A stretch of DNA of 64,000 bases from the NCBI RefSeq assembly GCF_004101245.1, contig NZ_SCIN01000001.1:1192784-1256783 (forward strand), given 5' to 3'. The stretch is from Sphingomonas sp. UV9. Lineage in GTDB: Bacteria; Pseudomonadota; Alphaproteobacteria; Sphingomonadales; Sphingomonadaceae. Both the position numbers and the translations under genes were made by a program. Under the pieces are notes generated by a model. That model was given only the letters and a program-made list of their open reading frames with translations, ran no database searches and had not been told where the DNA came from. This document shows positions 61,575-64,000 of this stretch, one piece after another. Position 1 is the first letter of the stretch. The number at the start of each line of letters is the position of its first letter.

Positions 61575-62705
61575 ATGTCCAAGATCCTCGTCATTTTCGG
61601 AACACGCCCCGAAGCGATCAAACTCTTTCCGGTGATCCGCGCGCTGGCGGCGACGCGTGGCCTCACGGTGCGAACCTGCGTCACGGCGCAACATCGCGGG
61701 TTGCTGGACCAGGTCCTCGCTATCGCCGATCTGTCGCCCGACATCGATCTCGACCTGATGGAGCCGGGCCAGACGCTCGATCGCCTGACCGCACGTCTGC
61801 TCACCGGGCTCGGCGACGTGATGGACGCCGAGAGGCCCGATCTCGTCATGGTGCAGGGCGATACCGCAACCGCGATGACGGGCGCGCTCGCCGCCTATTA
61901 CCGCAAGGTTCCGGTCGCGCATGTCGAGGCGGGGCTGCGCTCGGGCGACATCTACCAGCCCTGGCCAGAAGAGGTGAACCGCCGCATCGTCGCGCCGATC
62001 GCCGCTTTGCACTTCGCGCCGACCGAGACCGCGGCCGAGGCACTGCGGCGCGAAACGATCCCGGCCGACACGATCCACGTCACCGGCAACACGGTGATCG
62101 ACGCGCTCCACTGGACCGCGGACCGCGTCGCGGCTGATCCTGCGCTGGCAGCGAGCCTGGATGCGATCGCAGCGCGCTTCGCCGGTAGACGTATTATCCT
62201 GGTCACCACACACCGCCGCGAGAATTTCGGCGACGGCATGGCGGCGATCGCCCGCGCGATCGGCCGGATCGCCGAGCGCGAGGACGTCGCGGTGCTGTTC
62301 CCCGTTCACCCCAACCCCAATGTCGTCTCGGTGATGGACGCGATCCTGGGCGAGCGCGCCAACGTCGCGCGGATCGAGCCGCTCGATTACCCGCATTTCG
62401 TCCGCGCGCTCGGGATGGCGGACATCGTCCTGACCGATTCGGGCGGCGTACAGGAGGAGGCGCCCGCGCTCGGCAAGCCCGTGCTCGTGATGCGCGAGAC
62501 GACCGAACGGCCGGAAGGCGTGGCCGCCGGCACCGCCAAACTGATCGGCACCGACGAGGACCGGATCGTGTCCGAAATCTTCACGCTGCTCGACGACCCC
62601 GCGGTATATGCCGCGATGGCGCGCGCGCATAACCCGTTCGGGGACGGCCATGCCGCGGCCAGGATCGCCGGGACAATCGCAAGAACACTCGCAAAGGGCG
62701 CCTGA
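61575..62705 (+). CDS. wecB: UDP-N-acetylglucosamine 2-epimerase (non-hydrolysing)
   Basis: A 376-residue epimerase that turns UDP-GlcNAc into UDP-ManNAc for surface polysaccharide. Seen: VIFGTRPEAIKLFPVIRAL, VQGDTATAMTGALAAYY, VAHVEAGLRSGDIYQPWPEEVNR, TTHRRENFGDG, TDSGGVQEEAPALGKPVLVMRETTERPEGV. One base before wecC, so co-transcribed. Confidence 0.95.
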   Translation: MSKILVIFGTRPEAIKLFPVIRALAATRGLTVRTCVTAQHRGLLDQVLAIADLSPDIDLDLMEPGQTLDRLTARLLTGLGDVMDAERPDLVMVQGDTATAMTGALAAYYRKVPVAHVEAGLRSGDIYQPWPEEVNRRIVAPIAALHFAPTETAAEALRRETIPADTIHVTGNTVIDALHWTADRVAADPALAASLDAIAARFAGRRIILVTTHRRENFGDGMAAIARAIGRIAEREDVAVLFPVHPNPNVVSVMDAILGERANVARIEPLDYPHFVRALGMADIVLTDSGGVQEEAPALGKPVLVMRETTERPEGVAAGTAKLIGTDEDRIVSEIFTLLDDPAVYAAMARAHNPFGDGHAAARIAGTIARTLAKGA

Positions 62706-62706
62706 C

Positions 62707-64000
62707 ATGCTGTCGGATACTAACCTCACCGTCGTCGTGCTCGGGCTCGGCTATATCGGCCTTCCCACCGCGGCGATCATCGCGCGGACCGGTGCGCAGG
62801 TGCTCGGCGTCGACGTGACCGAATCTGTCGTCGAGACCGTCAATTCGGGCCGCGTGCATATCGAAGAGGTCGATCTCGACGGCCTCGTCTCCGGCGTCGT
62901 CGCGCGCGGCACGTTGCGCGCCTCGACCGCGATCGAGCCCGCGGACGTCTTCGTCATCGCCGTGCCGACCCCGTTCGACGCCGATCACGCGCCGAACATC
63001 GGCTATGTCCTCGATGCCGCGACGACGATCGCGTCGGTGCTAAAAGCCGGCGACACGATCATCCTCGAATCGACCTCGCCGGTCGGCACCACCGAGAAGG
63101 TCCGCGATCTGCTGGCGACGCTGCGTCCAGACCTGCGCGTACCGGGCAAGACCGGCGACCAGGCGGACATCGCCATCGCCTATTGCCCGGAGCGCGTGCT
63201 GCCCGGCCGCATCCTGGTCGAGCTGATCGACAACGACCGCGTCATCGGCGGCATCACGCCGCGGTGCGCGCGCAAGGCGCTGACCTTCTACCGTCGCTTC
63301 GTCCGCGGTGCCTGCGTCACCACCACCGCACGTGCGGCGGAGATGACCAAGCTCACCGAGAACGCGTTTCGTGACGTCAACATCGCGTTTGCCAACGAAT
63401 TGTCGCTGATCGCCGACACGATGGGCGTCGACGTGTGGGAGGTGATCCGCCTCGCCAACCGCCATCCGCGCGTCAACATCCTCCAGCCCGGTCCTGGCGT
63501 CGGCGGGCATTGCATCGCCGTCGACCCGTGGTTCCTCGTCCATGCCGCGCCCGACCAGACCCCGCTGATCCGCACCGCGCGCGAGGTGAACGACGGCAAG
63601 ACCGACCACGTCATCGCGCAGGTCGCGGCGCTCGTCGAAGCGTCGCCGGGCGCAACGGTCGCGTGCCTCGGCCTCGCGTTCAAGGCGAACATCGACGACT
63701 TCCGCGAGAGCCCGGCCCTCAAGGTCGCCGAAGCGGTGGCACGGCAGTTCGGCGACCGTGTGCGAATCGTCGAGCCCTATGCGCAGACGCTGCCCGCCGT
63801 GCTGGCGAATACCGGCGCCACGCTGATCGACGTCGATACCGCGATAGAGACCTGTTCGATCATGATCGTGCTCGTCGATCACGACGTGTTCAAATCGATC
63901 CCGCTCGAGGAACGCGCCGACAAGGCGGTTCTCGACACGCGCGGCATCTGGCCGGATCAGCCGCGCGCCGCAGCGCCCTTGGTCACCGCAACGGCACGTC
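62707..64000 (+). CDS. wecC: UDP-N-acetyl-D-mannosamine dehydrogenase (partial at window end)
   Basis: NAD-dependent enzyme oxidising UDP-ManNAc to the uronic acid. 431 codons are visible and the frame is still open at 64000; the family is about 420-440 long, so only a few residues are missing. Motifs: VVVLGLGYIGLPTAAIIA, VAVPTPF-like IAVPTPFDADHAP, STSPVGTTEKV, YCPERVLPGRI, LTENAFRDVNIAFANELS and the active-site Cys in GPGVGGHCIAVDPWF. Forms a surface-polysaccharide pair with wecB. Confidence 0.94.
   Translation, partial: MLSDTNLTVVVLGLGYIGLPTAAIIARTGAQVLGVDVTESVVETVNSGRVHIEEVDLDGLVSGVVARGTLRASTAIEPADVFVIAVPTPFDADHAPNIGYVLDAATTIASVLKAGDTIILESTSPVGTTEKVRDLLATLRPDLRVPGKTGDQADIAIAYCPERVLPGRILVELIDNDRVIGGITPRCARKALTFYRRFVRGACVTTTARAAEMTKLTENAFRDVNIAFANELSLIADTMGVDVWEVIRLANRHPRVNILQPGPGVGGHCIAVDPWFLVHAAPDQTPLIRTAREVNDGKTDHVIAQVAALVEASPGATVACLGLAFKANIDDFRESPALKVAEAVARQFGDRVRIVEPYAQTLPAVLANTGATLIDVDTAIETCSIMIVLVDHDVFKSIPLEERADKAVLDTRGIWPDQPRAAAPLVTATAR

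Overview
The window is a GC-rich alphaproteobacterial chromosome segment, almost certainly from Sphingomonas or a close relative (order Sphingomonadales). The evidence is protein-level resemblance throughout, an alphaproteobacterial mutM-rpsT-dnaA neighbourhood, a TimA/MltA/Smr and SecB/MurJ/TrpS block, TonB-free but lipoprotein-rich periplasmic enzymes, and abundant degenerate intergenic repeats of the kind seen in sphingomonads. No rRNA, CRISPR array, complete prophage or transposase was seen.

Left third (1-10.3 kb): a truncated amidohydrolase, a YghU-type disulfide-bond oxidoreductase, RlmJ, and then a loosely packed signalling area: a secreted HECAH-motif protein, a membrane diguanylate cyclase, a Crp/Fnr regulator and a BLUF blue-light sensor that starts at a GTG. 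Between them lie small unknown proteins and several copies of a degenerate hairpin repeat.

10.3-25.3 kb is a redox/carbonyl metabolism region. A LysR regulator, a cyclophilin-like lipoprotein and an MFS pump stand before a 9-kb leftward operon: MFS pump, XdhC-type chaperone, PaoA (2Fe-2S, Tat-exported), PaoB (FAD/4Fe-4S), a PaoC-type molybdenum subunit, an isochorismatase-family hydrolase and a second PaoC-type subunit. The first PaoC gene is broken by a perfect 7-bp tandem duplication; the second is intact. Divergently transcribed are two SDR oxidoreductases, a cupin resembling hydroxynitrile lyases and a small tautomerase. Together they look like periplasmic aldehyde oxidation with associated carbonyl handling. 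A shared palindrome (GATGAGC...) in two promoters may be the LysR operator.

25.9-35.8 kb: a 1135-residue exported beta-propeller/amidohydrolase fusion, a 1.1-kb non-coding stretch with repeats, a secreted metzincin protease tightly followed in the genome by an exported coiled-coil protein of unknown function, an HTH protein and a P4-type integrase lying against tRNA-Leu(CAA). The part next to the tRNA is probably a small integrated element; its left end was not found.

35.8-64 kb is mostly core genome: comM, rpmH-rnpA-yidD-yidC-yihA (with rnpA's only conventional start lying upstream of rpmH), an S41 protease, GST, dapE, smr-mltA-timA, secB-murJ-trpS, dnaA, rpsT, mutM, ubiE, ubiB, coaBC-dut-hypothetical-moeB, galU, wecB and the start of wecC (cut by the window end). 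REP-like and inverted-repeat elements occupy the gaps, and a five-unit 16-bp tandem repeat sits between the convergent moeB and galU genes.
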